From positions 1 through 64,000 of the forward strand of contig NZ_CANNGP010000028.1 in the NCBI RefSeq assembly GCF_947504105.1: a stretch of 64,000 nt of DNA. The letters run 5' to 3'. This document shows, one piece after another, positions 35,262-44,887 of the stretch. This DNA comes from an uncultured Tateyamaria sp. (GTDB lineage Bacteria; Pseudomonadota; Alphaproteobacteria; Rhodobacterales; Rhodobacteraceae). Under the pieces are notes generated by a model, which saw nothing but the letters and a program-made list of their open reading frames with translations, had not been told where the DNA came from and ran no database searches. The stretch's first letter is position 1. Every line of letters begins with the position of its first letter. The translations under genes were made by a program, and so were the position numbers.

Positions 35262-35911
35262 GTGCGACCAAAACTCTACGAGCGCTTGCAGCCGACGATT
35301 GGCAGGCGGCCACGACACATGCCTTCACCGATGCCTTGGCAAATGGCACGCTCAGTCAGGACAAGATGGCAGGCTATCTGCAACAGGACTACCTGTTCGT
35401 CGAAGGCTTCGTGCGGCTTTTGGCCTCTGCCGTCGCTCACGCGCCGACCCTTGCAGACGCGGTTCCGGGTGCGCAGTTTCTAGGGCTCATCTGCGGATCG
35501 GAAAACACCTATTTCTTGCGGTCGTTCGAGGCGCTGGGGGTTCCGCAAACTGGTTCATCGGCACCTGAGACGGTTGCGTTTCAGATGCTTATGGACGACG
35601 CGCGCCGTTCTGGTCGGTATGAGCTTATGCTGGCCGTACTTGTCGTGGCCGAATGGACCTACCTTGATTGGGCGACACCGTTCGAGGCTCGCGCCGATGA
35701 CCTGCCTTTCTGGCTGGGTCAGTGGATCACCCTGCATTCGGGAGAAGGCTTTGCCGGGGTGGTTGGCTATTTGCGGGGCCAGCTCGACGCCGTGTGGGAG
35801 ACATTGGACGAAACGGCCCAGACCGATGTGACCGAAACCTTCACCCGCGCCGTCGCGCTTGAGCGTGCGTTCTTCGACGCCGCATGGATCGGCTTTCCGG
35901 TGGCCAGGTGA
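35258..35911 (+). CDS. TenA-like protein of the Cys-less (TenA_E) class
   Basis: A 217-aa helical protein related to TenA. Its start, LAADDWQAATTHAFTDALANGTLS, and YLQQDYLFVEGFVRLL match TenA, but the Cys position (about residue 129) is Val. The segment reads LAVLVVAEWTYLDWA, with Glu132 as in TenA_E proteins. Members of that group are thought to act on N-formylaminopyrimidine or aminopyrimidine. With the Cys-type TenA in the same operon, the two may do successive steps. The start overlaps thiZ by 4 bp. Confidence 0.87.
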   Translation: MSATKTLRALAADDWQAATTHAFTDALANGTLSQDKMAGYLQQDYLFVEGFVRLLASAVAHAPTLADAVPGAQFLGLICGSENTYFLRSFEALGVPQTGSSAPETVAFQMLMDDARRSGRYELMLAVLVVAEWTYLDWATPFEARADDLPFWLGQWITLHSGEGFAGVVGYLRGQLDAVWETLDETAQTDVTETFTRAVALERAFFDAAWIGFPVAR

Positions 35912-36651
35912 CAGGCTGGCGGGCAGGTATTGCGGCGGCGCTTCTGGCATTGGCGCTCTGGCAGGCGGTGATCTGGGCCACGGGCGTGGCGCGCTTCATC
36001 CTGCCGCCGCCCGCATTGGTCGCACAAACCATCTGGGACAGCCGCGCGCTTTTGGCCCAACACGCGGCGATTACCATGGCCGAGGTTGTGATCGGCCTTG
36101 TTATGGGCGCCGCTCTTGGGTTCGTCTCGGCCATCGCTTTGGTCGCCTCGCCCATGGCACGCGCGCTGGTGCGCCCGATGCTGGTGTTCAGCCAGGCCGT
36201 GCCTGTCTTTGCGCTGGCGCCGATCCTGACGCTCTGGCTGGGCTTTGGGCTGTGGTCCAAGATCGCAATGGCGTTGATCATCATCTATTTCCCAGTCACC
36301 TCGTCCTTCTTTGATGCGCTTATGCGGACGAAGCACGATTGGATCGGGATGGCCCGGGTCATGGGCGCAAGCCCCGCTCGCATCATGTGGCACATTCGCG
36401 TACCCGCAGCGCTGCCCGGCTTTGCGTCGGGCCTGCGATTGGCAGCGGTTTATGCCCCCATCGGCGCCATCATTGGTGAATGGGTTGGGGCCTCACGGGG
36501 ACTGGGGTACTTGATGCTGTTGGCCAATGGTCGTGCCAAAACCGACCTTATGTTCGCCGCCCTTATTGTGCTGGCGGTGCTTACAGTTTTTTTGCATGCA
36601 GGCGTTAACAAGCTTTGCGAGAAGACACTCGATCGTCCGGACGTTTGCTGA
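35908..36651 (+). CDS. thiX: ABC transporter permease (ThiX)
   Basis: A 247-aa inner-membrane permease of the BPD_transp_1 type with about six helices. The EAA-like cytoplasmic loop appears as ARVMGASPARIMWHIRVPAALPGFASGLRLA. The GTG at 35908 overlaps the preceding stop as GTGA, the pattern used in this operon; an ATG at 35884 is an alternative with 28 bp overlap. It completes the ThiXYZ uptake system and ends the thiamine operon. Confidence 0.9.
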   Translation: MTGWRAGIAAALLALALWQAVIWATGVARFILPPPALVAQTIWDSRALLAQHAAITMAEVVIGLVMGAALGFVSAIALVASPMARALVRPMLVFSQAVPVFALAPILTLWLGFGLWSKIAMALIIIYFPVTSSFFDALMRTKHDWIGMARVMGASPARIMWHIRVPAALPGFASGLRLAAVYAPIGAIIGEWVGASRGLGYLMLLANGRAKTDLMFAALIVLAVLTVFLHAGVNKLCEKTLDRPDVC

Positions 36652-36740
36652 AAACGGTCACTTTCGATCCTTGCTGACAGCTTTCAAAAAACGGTCGTCT
36701 AAATATCCACTGGGAATGTTGGATTTGTCAGTTTAGGGGA

Positions 36741-36771
36741 CACGTGGACAACAGCAACACGTGGACAACAG
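36741..36771. repeat. Two 14-bp direct repeats
   Basis: CACGTGGACAACAG occurs at 36741-36754 and again at 36758-36771, a period of 17 bp. It lies between thiX and ilvC, just beside the ilvC terminator. No function is evident; it could be a small tandem duplication. Confidence 0.6.
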
Positions 36772-36773
36772 AA

Positions 36774-36801
36774 AACGGAGCGCATACTCCTGCACTCCGT
36801 T
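36774..36801 (-). terminator. Intrinsic terminator of ilvC
   Basis: On the minus strand AACGGAG pairs with CTCCGTT across a 14-nt loop, followed by TTCTGTTG. It lies 18 bp past the ilvC stop codon. Confidence 0.65.
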
Positions 36802-36819
36802 CGTTCTTGAGGTCGTGGT

Positions 36820-37875
<1,056 letters not shown>

Positions 37876-37917
37876 TTATACGCAGGCTATTGCCTCTGGT
37901 CAGCGTTGTGTTTTGAG

Positions 37918-37958
37918 TTTATTTGGCAAGATGAAGATGGATTCATGCGCCAAATAAA
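37918..37958. promoter_or_regulatory. Candidate Lrp-type operator: perfect 10-bp inverted repeat
   Basis: TTTATTTGGC at 37918-37927 and GCCAAATAAA at 37949-37958 are perfect inverses with 21 bp between them. Lrp/AsnC proteins bind AT-rich repeats spaced by whole helical turns; here the repeat centres are 31 bp apart, about three turns. It ends 17 bp before the first Lrp-type start, ideal for autoregulation, and lies 75 bp from ilvC. Confidence 0.65.
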
Positions 37959-37975
37959 AGAAAGACGGAAAAATC

Positions 37976-38431
37976 ATGCTAGATGATGCGGATCGTCGTA
38001 TCCTGCGGCAATGGCAGTCGGATCCGACACTTGCCCCTGCAGAACTGGCGGAACGGGCGCGCGTAAGTCAGGGGCAATTGGCGCGACGGCAGGGGAAACT
38101 GCGCGAGGCCGGGCTGGTCAAAGGCGTACAGGCCGTCATCGACTGGGCCACTTTGGGCTATACGGTTGAGGTATCGTTGCGCGTGACCCTGGACAAGACC
38201 TTGCCGCGCGCCTTCGACGATTTCATCGAGGCAGCCCGGGAGGTGCCCGAGGTCATTGAGATCCAGACCTTTCTGGGCCGTGTGGATGTGCGCTTGTCGG
38301 TAATCGCGCGGGACATGACCCACTACCAACACCTCTATCGCAGTCGTATCCTGACCTTGCCTCATATCGCAGACATCGAGGCATTGATGCAGGTGGCGCG
38401 GATCAAGAGCGACGAGGCGTTGCCGCTGTGA
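37976..38431 (+). CDS. Lrp/AsnC-family regulator, first of a pair
   Basis: A 151-aa regulator. The N-terminal helix-turn-helix is LDDADRRILRQWQSDPTLAPAELAERARVSQGQLARRQGKL, and the C-terminal RAM (effector-binding) domain has VEVSLRVTLDKTLPRAFDDF and VPEVIEIQTFLGRVDVRLSVIA. Lrp/AsnC proteins sense amino acids. The HTH uses GQLARRQ instead of the usual TVxxRxxxL, so DNA binding may be altered. It overlaps the next gene by 4 bp. It may regulate ilvC or the aminotransferase. Confidence 0.88.
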   Translation: MLDDADRRILRQWQSDPTLAPAELAERARVSQGQLARRQGKLREAGLVKGVQAVIDWATLGYTVEVSLRVTLDKTLPRAFDDFIEAAREVPEVIEIQTFLGRVDVRLSVIARDMTHYQHLYRSRILTLPHIADIEALMQVARIKSDEALPL

Positions 38432-38886
38432 TCGAGTTGGACGATACGGATTTTGCCATCTTGCGCTTGCTGGTTGCCGATGCGGGGCAGGGTGCCGGAG
38501 CTATCGGGCGGGCTTGTGGGCTGTCGCAACCTGCGGCGTGGCGGCGCATCCGGCGCTTGCGTGAGGCAGGCGTGATCCGTGGGCAACGGGTATCGTTGGA
38601 TGCGGAAAAGCTGGGTTTTGGCGTTACGGTCTTTCTGGGCGTCAAGCTGGCGACCAAGGGCCGTGTGAGCCTTGAAGATTTCGAACGTGCGGTCTCGGCC
38701 ATCCCCGAGGTGCAGACCGTCGAACATGTTCTGGGACTTTATGACTATCGTTTGCGCGTGGTGGCCCGCGACGTGCCCGATTTCGAACGTGTGTTGCGCC
38801 GCCGTATCATGACCCTGCCCGGTGCGGGAGAGGTTGAGGCCAATGTGCTGTTGTCCGAAGAGCGACGCCCGGGGCCCATCGGCTGA
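38428..38886 (+). CDS. Lrp/AsnC-family regulator, second of a pair
   Basis: A 152-aa regulator starting at GTG 38428. The HTH is LDDTDFAILRLLVADAGQGAGAIGRACGLSQPAAWRRIRRLREAGVIRGQR, and the RAM domain has FGVTVFLGVKLATKG and VPEVQTVEHVLGLYDYRLRVVARD with slightly altered segments. It is similar in size and layout to the gene before it and probably arose by duplication. The two products might form heteromers. Confidence 0.9.
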   Translation: MIELDDTDFAILRLLVADAGQGAGAIGRACGLSQPAAWRRIRRLREAGVIRGQRVSLDAEKLGFGVTVFLGVKLATKGRVSLEDFERAVSAIPEVQTVEHVLGLYDYRLRVVARDVPDFERVLRRRIMTLPGAGEVEANVLLSEERRPGPIG

Positions 38887-38999
38887 AAATCGTTCGTATA
38901 TGCGTCTGCAACGCTGCGTTGCCGCGAAAGTATACCGTGATAGGCTTTGTCGTGCTCGCGTCCAGCCGTTATGTCCGGTCGAAACAGAAAGGACAGACC

Positions 39000-40126
39000 A
39001 TGCCCGCATTGCTTGACAGTGTTGATCCCAACGGCCTCGAAGAGTTTTCGGTGGTGTTTACCGACCGGTCTCTGAACCACATGAGCGTGGCGTTTCAGGG
39101 TGTCATGAACGACATCTCATCCATGCTGAAAGAGGTTTATGCCGCAGATGCGGTGGTTGTCGTGCCCGGTGGCGGCACTTTTGGGATGGAGGCTGTGGCC
39201 CGGCAGTTCGGGCGCGGTGCAGATGTGCTGGTGGTGCGGAACGGATGGTTTTCCTATCGTTGGAGCCAGATTTTCGAAACTGGGGGCCTGACGGCCAGCA
39301 CGACGGTTTTGAAGGCGCGCCAAACGGGCAACGCATCGCCGTCGCCGTTTGCGCCGACCCCGATTGACGAAGTTGTGGCGACCATTCGGGATCAGAAGCC
39401 CGATGTGGTTTTTGCCCCGCATGTGGAAACAAGCGCAGGTGTGATCTTGCCCAACGACTATGTTGCTGCGATGGCCGCGGCGCGCACGAGGTCGGAGCGC
39501 TGATGGTTCTTGATTGTATCGCGTCGGGTTGTGCATGGGTGGACATGCGGGCCTTGGGTGTCGATGTGCTGATCTCTGCCCCGCAAAAGGGGTGGAGTGC
39601 GTCACCTTGCGCGGGCCTTGTCATGCTGTCGGATCGTGCTTTGGTCCGGATGGCGGACACGACATCTGATAGCTTTGCCATTGATCTGAAGAAATGGCAC
39701 CAGATCATGCAAGCCTACGAGAATGGCGGTCACGCCTATCACGCGACGATGCCGACGGATGCGCTGCGGGATTTCCGTGACACTATGGTTGAAACGCAAG
39801 CCTATGGGTTTGGCAGGCTGAAGGACGCGCAATGGGCATTGGGCAACGCCGTGCGCGCGATGCTTGCAGAGAAGGGCGTCATGTCGGTCGCAGCGGATGG
39901 ATTTGGTGCGCCGGGTGTGGTCGTGAGTTATACCTCTGACCCCGAGATCCAGACGGGCAGGCGCTTTGCGGCCCAAGGCATGCAGATCGCGGCAGGCGTG
40001 CCCTTGCAATGCGACGAACCGGCAGATTTCAGGACCTTCCGTATCGGGCTTTTCGGTCTCGACAAGCTCTTTGACGTGGATGGCACGATGGCCCGGTTGC
40101 GGCGTGTCGTGGACCAGGTTTTGTAA
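39000..40126 (+). pseudogene. Class V aminotransferase split by a -1 frameshift
   Basis: Two open frames encode adjoining halves of one PLP-dependent class V aminotransferase (alanine/serine-glyoxylate or LarA-like group). The first (39000-39503) has VVVVPGGGTFGMEAVARQFG and DVVFAPHVETSAGVILP. The second (39503-40126) has LDCIASGCAWVDMRALGVDV and the PLP Lys in LISAPQKGWSASP. Near 39478-39486, reading one base back changes ARTRSER-stop into AHEVGALMVLDCIASG, which restores one continuous 375-aa protein. One base missing from a GCG repeat, real or a sequencing error, explains it. The start at 39000 follows GAAAGGA. Confidence 0.85.
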
Positions 40127-40213
40127 GGCGGAGGTCTCCTCGGCCGGGGCGGACCGCGGGCCCGCCTTACGATTGTGTTCAGGCCCACTTTAAGGCGCAC
40201 ATATCAGTGCGCC
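40123..40213. terminator. Two inverted repeats between convergent genes
   Basis: GTAAGGCGG (40123-40131) pairs with CCGCCTTAC (40162-40170). A second hairpin, GGCGCAC-ATATCA-GTGCGCC, is at 40194-40213. They lie between the aminotransferase and the minus-strand ubiH-like gene and may form a bidirectional terminator. No long T-tract is present. Confidence 0.5.
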
Positions 40214-40233
40214 GGGCATGCCATGAAACCGCC

Positions 40234-41439
40234 TTACCCCGCCCGTCGGACGCCAAGGCCCAGTTCCATCAGAGATTTGCGCACCGGTGTGATCTGATGC
40301 AATGCGGTCAGACCCCAAGCGCGTGCATCGCGAGCCAGTGGGGATGTCGCCTGGCTTGCCCTGTTCAAAAGGTCGATGCCCGTCACGCGCATGCGGATGT
40401 CGCCAAATCGTGCTGTGTGGTAGCGTCCGAGCATCGTCACATCACCCAGTTCGTCGGGGTGGTCAATCGCCAGATCCAACAAGGTTGTGGTGTCCGCGAG
40501 CGACATATTCAGCCCTTGAGCGCCAATGGGTGGCACCACATGTGCGGCCTCTGCAATTAGTGCCATGCGAGTTCCATTTAATCTTTCGGCGATCTGGCTG
40601 ATGATGGGCCATATCGTCCGGCGCGATGCAAGGGTCAGCGGCCCAAGCATATGGCAACTGCGTTCGGTCATCTCTGCTTCGAACGGCTCCGTATCCAGCG
40701 CCATGCGCGCGGCTGACTTGGAACCATCGTCCATCCAAACGACCGCTGAACAGGGCATGCCGTGATGATCCGGCAGAGGCACAAGCGTGAATGGACCGCC
40801 TGTACGATGCACTTCGGTCGAGATGTTGTCGTGCGGAATTGGGTGCGTAACGGCAAAGGCCAGTGCCTTTTGCCCATATCGCTTGGTTGTGACGTCAATC
40901 CCGGCTGCTTGTCGCATCGGGGAATGCCGTCCGTCAGCCGCGACGACCAGTTTGGTTTTGACGGTTGTGCCGTCGCTCAGGGTGACACGCGCCTCGGCCG
41001 TACGGCCGAGAAAGCGGGTGGTGCCGGTGCCGGGTCGAAAGTCGACATTTGGCACGGCCTCGAGCCTAGCAACCAACTCGCGCCGCAAGCGCCAGTTGGG
41101 AAAGTTCCAGCCAAAGGGCAGGTCAGACACGTCGGAGGCGCGGAATGATTTCACTTCGCGCGCAGCGCCTGTTTCGCTTGCCGCATCCGCAATGCGCATC
41201 ACTTCGAGTGCTGCACCGTGGGGGGCGAGAGCGTCCCACACCCCCGCACGTTCCAGCAGGTCGCGGGCGGGTTGCAGCATTGCTGTGGTGCGCATATCGG
41301 CGTCTTCTGCCTCGCGCTCGGTCACGGGCGGGGTCGGGTCGACACAGATGACCTTGAACCCAGCTGAGCCAAAGGCCGCCGCAGCGGTCAGGCCCGCAAT
41401 GCCGCCGCCGGAAATCAGGATGTCACAGGTTTCGGTCAT
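40234..41439 (-). CDS. UbiH/UbiF-type FAD monooxygenase
   Basis: A 401-aa flavoprotein hydroxylase of the UbiH/UbiF/COQ6 group, expected to hydroxylate the ubiquinone ring. Motifs are the FAD site ILISGGGIAGLTAAAAF, the DG motif VVAADGRHSPMRQAAGI, and IGAQGLNMSLADTTTL near the C-terminus. MRTTAMLQPARDLLERAGVW is typical of ubiquinone hydroxylases. Which ring carbon it acts on cannot be said. It is convergent with the aminotransferase and 63 bp downstream of the nucleotidase gene. Confidence 0.9.
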   Translation of the reverse strand: MTETCDILISGGGIAGLTAAAAFGSAGFKVICVDPTPPVTEREAEDADMRTTAMLQPARDLLERAGVWDALAPHGAALEVMRIADAASETGAAREVKSFRASDVSDLPFGWNFPNWRLRRELVARLEAVPNVDFRPGTGTTRFLGRTAEARVTLSDGTTVKTKLVVAADGRHSPMRQAAGIDVTTKRYGQKALAFAVTHPIPHDNISTEVHRTGGPFTLVPLPDHHGMPCSAVVWMDDGSKSAARMALDTEPFEAEMTERSCHMLGPLTLASRRTIWPIISQIAERLNGTRMALIAEAAHVVPPIGAQGLNMSLADTTTLLDLAIDHPDELGDVTMLGRYHTARFGDIRMRVTGIDLLNRASQATSPLARDARAWGLTALHQITPVRKSLMELGLGVRRAG

Positions 41440-41501
41440 ATCGCACCTCCGCTATCCGCAAGGTATGCCGTTCGCGCCCGGGGCCAAGGTGGCATCCTGT
41501 C

Positions 41502-42149
41502 CTACCCGGTGAGCCGGGACAGGAAATCAACAAGGTCATCGGTATGGTGATGGATGTGGTCCCCATCGGCCCGTGACGGCGCCACGTGAACCGTGCGCAT
41601 ACCCATGGCGTGGGGCACGGCCAGGTTTCGCGGTTCATCCTCGAACATCGCACCGCGTTCGGGTTCGAGCCCGTCGCGGCCAAAGACGCGGTCAAAGGCG
41701 GCGCGGTCTGGCTTGGGCTGAAAATCCGCATGTTCAATACCATAGATCGCATCGAACTTGCCCGACAGCCCGCGTGCGGCCAGCACCCGTTCGGCATAGG
41801 GCGCGCATCCGTTTGTGTAGACTATCTTGCGACCGGGCAGCGTATCGATCCGCGCGGCCAGATCGGCGTCGGGTGACAGCTGATCGAAGGAGATGTCGTG
41901 CACATCTTCGAGAAATGGCAGCGGGTCGATCTCGTGTTCCCGCATCAGCCCGGCAAGCGTCGTGCCGTGGGTGCGCCAATAATGCTTGCGCAGGCGATCA
42001 GCCTCGGCGCGCGAGACCTTCAAAGCCTCCATGACATAGGCGGCCATCCGCACTTCGATTTGATCAAAAAGGCGCACGGCAGGCGGGTAGAGTGTATTGT
42101 CCAGGTCAAAGACCCAGGAGTGTACATGTGCAAAATCATCAGCTGGCAT
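41502..42149 (-). CDS. Pyrimidine 5'-nucleotidase (HAD superfamily)
   Basis: A 215-aa HAD hydrolase, SDT1/PHM8-like group. The Asp nucleophile motif is WVFDLDNTLYPP, motif II is KIVYTNGCAPYAERVL, motif III lies in DFQPKPDRAAFDRVF, and motif IV is AMFEDEPRNLAVPHAMG. NTLYPP and the GI-HADFxxKP pattern distinguish it from phosphoglycolate phosphatases. The ATG at 42149 is used; a TTG 12 codons upstream extends the frame. Divergent from the GntR gene. Confidence 0.88.
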   Translation of the reverse strand: MPADDFAHVHSWVFDLDNTLYPPAVRLFDQIEVRMAAYVMEALKVSRAEADRLRKHYWRTHGTTLAGLMREHEIDPLPFLEDVHDISFDQLSPDADLAARIDTLPGRKIVYTNGCAPYAERVLAARGLSGKFDAIYGIEHADFQPKPDRAAFDRVFGRDGLEPERGAMFEDEPRNLAVPHAMGMRTVHVAPSRADGDHIHHHTDDLVDFLSRLTG

Positions 42150-42236
42150 GGGGTCGTGGATAGGCGTGGCGCGCCCGGTACGCAAGTGCTTGGGGTTGCG
42201 TGAATATGGGCGTGCACACTATGGTTTGGAAATTCA

Positions 42237-42908
42237 ATGACTTGCGAGGATGCCATGCGCGCCGCACGCCCGACACATACCGATGCTTATTCGATGATCC
42301 TCGAAGCGATCGACATCGGCACCTACCGGCCCGGTGACCGGTTGGTGGAAAGCGAGCTGGCGGAACGGTTTGGTGTGTCGCGGACGCCCGTGCGCGAGGC
42401 GCTGCAACGGTTGGAAACGCAGTCCTTGTTGTCGCGGGACGGGCGCAGCCTGATCGTGGCCTCGCTTGACCACAACCAGATGTCCGAATTGTACGTTGTA
42501 CGGCGTGAGTTGGAAGGGCTTGCGGCTTCGTTGGCTGCGCAACATGCAACAGCGGAAGAGGTGCGTATCCTGCGCGATATGGTTGAGGCGGACAATGCTC
42601 TGGTCAACGACCCACCTGCATTGGCCCGTGCGAACCGGCGATTTCATACGCAGATCCATCTTGCGTCACACAATCGGTATCTGGTGCAACAACTTGATCT
42701 TGTGCATCGGACCATGGCGTTGATGGCCACCACATCGCTTGCCGCCGATGGCCGCACGCGCATTGCCCAAGATGAACATGATCGCATTGTGCGCGCGATC
42801 GAGGCCAAGGATGAAGCGGCGGCAGGGCAGGCGCTGCGCGACCATATTTCGGTCGCCTTCATGACCCGGCTGAAGCAGGATGCCGAAACACGGCGCGACG
42901 AGGCCTAG
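42237..42908 (+). CDS. GntR-family regulator, FadR/FCD subgroup
   Basis: A 223-aa regulator. The winged HTH runs from YSMILEAIDIGTYRPGDRLVESELAERFGVSRTPVREALQRLE, and the C-terminal helical FCD domain has ELYVVRRELEGLAASLAA, ANRRFHTQIHLASHN and EHDRIVRAIEAKDEAAAGQALRDHI. The conserved His residues of the metal site (FHTQIHL, DEHDRI, RDHI) are present. Controlled genes are unknown. The 3' end overlaps the glycosyltransferase by 4 bp, convergently. Confidence 0.9.
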   Translation: MTCEDAMRAARPTHTDAYSMILEAIDIGTYRPGDRLVESELAERFGVSRTPVREALQRLETQSLLSRDGRSLIVASLDHNQMSELYVVRRELEGLAASLAAQHATAEEVRILRDMVEADNALVNDPPALARANRRFHTQIHLASHNRYLVQQLDLVHRTMALMATTSLAADGRTRIAQDEHDRIVRAIEAKDEAAAGQALRDHISVAFMTRLKQDAETRRDEA

Positions 42909-44806
42909 TCGGTTTCACCGATCGGTTCGACCACATCGCCACTGGCCGTGCCGTGTTGGGTTTTGTCCCAATAGAACGGCGCCCGAACCAATTCGTATAT
43001 GGCTTTGTAGCTGGCAATGGCCCCAAGCGGAAAATAAAACGGCACCGTCAGAACCCAAGGCAGCAAGTGGCGATGGTCACGACCCGAGACAGCAAACATG
43101 CCGATCGCAATATTCAGCAGCTCGGATGCGATAAAGAAGGATGCGATGGGCAATATGACGGCTTCGCCAAGCGTCATCGTGACCGGGTGCGGAAGGTTGA
43201 AGGCGGGCAGCCAAAAGCTCCAGAGCAGAGGTAACGCCGCGAATTGAGAAACGGTCGCCAGAAACATGGCCTGCACCCCGAGGAACCGTTTGAACCCAAG
43301 GTCGCGCAACAGCGCTGTCGGATGTCGCATGTGCACGCAATAGGTGATGAAGAACCCCTTGATCCAACGGGACCTTTGCTTCACCCAAGGCCAGGCGCGG
43401 CAGTTTGCCTCTTCATAAGTGACTGTCGGGATCAATTCGGTACGATAGCCGCGCCTTGCCAATCGCAGCCCAAGGTCAGCATCTTCGGTCACGTTGTGTG
43501 CGTCCCAGCCGCCCAGTTCGTCCAGGATGGTGCGGCGGAAAAACAGGGTGGTGCCGCCCAAAGGCAAAACCAGGCCAAGACGTGAGACACCGGGCAACAC
43601 CAGCCGCCACCAACTTGCGTACTCAATCGTGAAGCAGCGCGCGAGCCAGTTGTGCCGGGCATTGTAGTAGTCAAGCATTCCCTGAAGGCATGCGACCTCT
43701 GGACCGGCAACGGCAAACTTGGACACGACCTTTTCTATCTGGTCCGTTTCAGGGGCATCTTCGGCGTCCCATACACCGATGATGTCGCCTTGGCAGAAGT
43801 CCAGGGCATAGTTGAGGGCTCTGGGTTTCGTGGTGACCGTACCGTCATCCGGCACTTCCACGACGCGCATCCATCGGGGCAGGCGCGTCCGGGCCAGCGT
43901 GGCACGTGTGACGTTGTCTTTTGCCTCTAGGACCAGAACCACATCCAGCAACGCTTTGGGATAGGTCAGGCGGGACAGGCGCGTGATCAACGCTTCGGCA
44001 ATCCGTTCCTCGTTGAACAGGGGCACCATCACCGACACGCGCGGTAAACGGCCGGGCAACGGTCTTGGTGCGGGTTCCGGTTGTGCGGGCAGCCGGTGCA
44101 TCAAGCGCGCGACAAGGGCTGCCAGTTTGAAGCCACTCGACAGTGCCAACGTCAACAACGCCCATCCGACAAAGACTGTTGCCAAAAAGGCGGGGAATAT
44201 GAGCAGAGACAACGCCAGCAGCATGAAAAGCAGCAGTGCGTTTCTCGTGCGCGATCTGCCCTCCGGGGCCCATGTGCGGCAACTGAGCTCTTGTGGCACC
44301 TTGAACGCAGCTTGGTGCGCAAGCTGTGCGCCGTAAATCTCGGTGATCTGGTCGTGAATTTGGCAGATCGGGGCGATGACGGGCAGCAGGGTCACGGACT
44401 CTTGGCCCAATGCGGTGCTCACCTTGGAGAGTTGGTCTGGACGGGTTGTCGCGACCAAAAGCGTGTTGCCGATCCAACGCCACGGCACGATGCCGAAATT
44501 TTGGCAGATCTGAGCGGGCATGGCCTGTGCCATCACTGGTTTGGGGGGATCGATGGTCAGGTCGACGCGGTCGGCATCGTGTTGAACCGCCAAGGCGGCC
44601 AGAACGTCCTCAGGCTCAACATGCCCTTCTGCCACAAGGATCTCGCCCAAGGGGGCATCAAGCTGGTGCTGTAATGCGAGTGCTTCGAGCAGAGTTGTCT
44701 GGCTGATCAGTCCGGCGTTTACCAGCTGTCGCCCCACGGGCACGGCAGGACGCACAGGCCGGGTGACCGGCTGCGGATAAGACAGACGTAATAGCGGATC
44801 GCTCAT
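42905..44806 (-). CDS. Glycosyltransferase family 2 with N-terminal MshEN domain
   Basis: A 633-aa membrane protein. Residues 23-83 form an MshEN-type domain: VGRQLVNAGLISQTTLLEAL, ALQHQLDAPLGEILVAEGHV, then EPEDVLAALAVQHDADRVDL, the tandem pattern that binds cyclic-di-GMP. Transmembrane segments near 190-230 are followed by a GT2 domain (VSVMVPLFNEERIAEALI, GVWDAEDAPETDQ, NVTEDADLGLRLARRG, QRSRWIKGFFITY), and then C-terminal helices. The DxD, TED and QxxRW motifs are intact, as in processive synthases of beta-glycans. The product is unknown; c-di-GMP control is inferred from the fusion. Confidence 0.88.
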   Translation of the reverse strand: MSDPLLRLSYPQPVTRPVRPAVPVGRQLVNAGLISQTTLLEALALQHQLDAPLGEILVAEGHVEPEDVLAALAVQHDADRVDLTIDPPKPVMAQAMPAQICQNFGIVPWRWIGNTLLVATTRPDQLSKVSTALGQESVTLLPVIAPICQIHDQITEIYGAQLAHQAAFKVPQELSCRTWAPEGRSRTRNALLLFMLLALSLLIFPAFLATVFVGWALLTLALSSGFKLAALVARLMHRLPAQPEPAPRPLPGRLPRVSVMVPLFNEERIAEALITRLSRLTYPKALLDVVLVLEAKDNVTRATLARTRLPRWMRVVEVPDDGTVTTKPRALNYALDFCQGDIIGVWDAEDAPETDQIEKVVSKFAVAGPEVACLQGMLDYYNARHNWLARCFTIEYASWWRLVLPGVSRLGLVLPLGGTTLFFRRTILDELGGWDAHNVTEDADLGLRLARRGYRTELIPTVTYEEANCRAWPWVKQRSRWIKGFFITYCVHMRHPTALLRDLGFKRFLGVQAMFLATVSQFAALPLLWSFWLPAFNLPHPVTMTLGEAVILPIASFFIASELLNIAIGMFAVSGRDHRHLLPWVLTVPFYFPLGAIASYKAIYELVRAPFYWDKTQHGTASGDVVEPIGETD

Positions 44807-44887
44807 TGCGGGTCCCAGGCTCAGGAACCCTCAGCAATGGCGTCTCGTGGTTAACAGGCCGTTAAGACCGTTGTAACCGCTTGGTTT

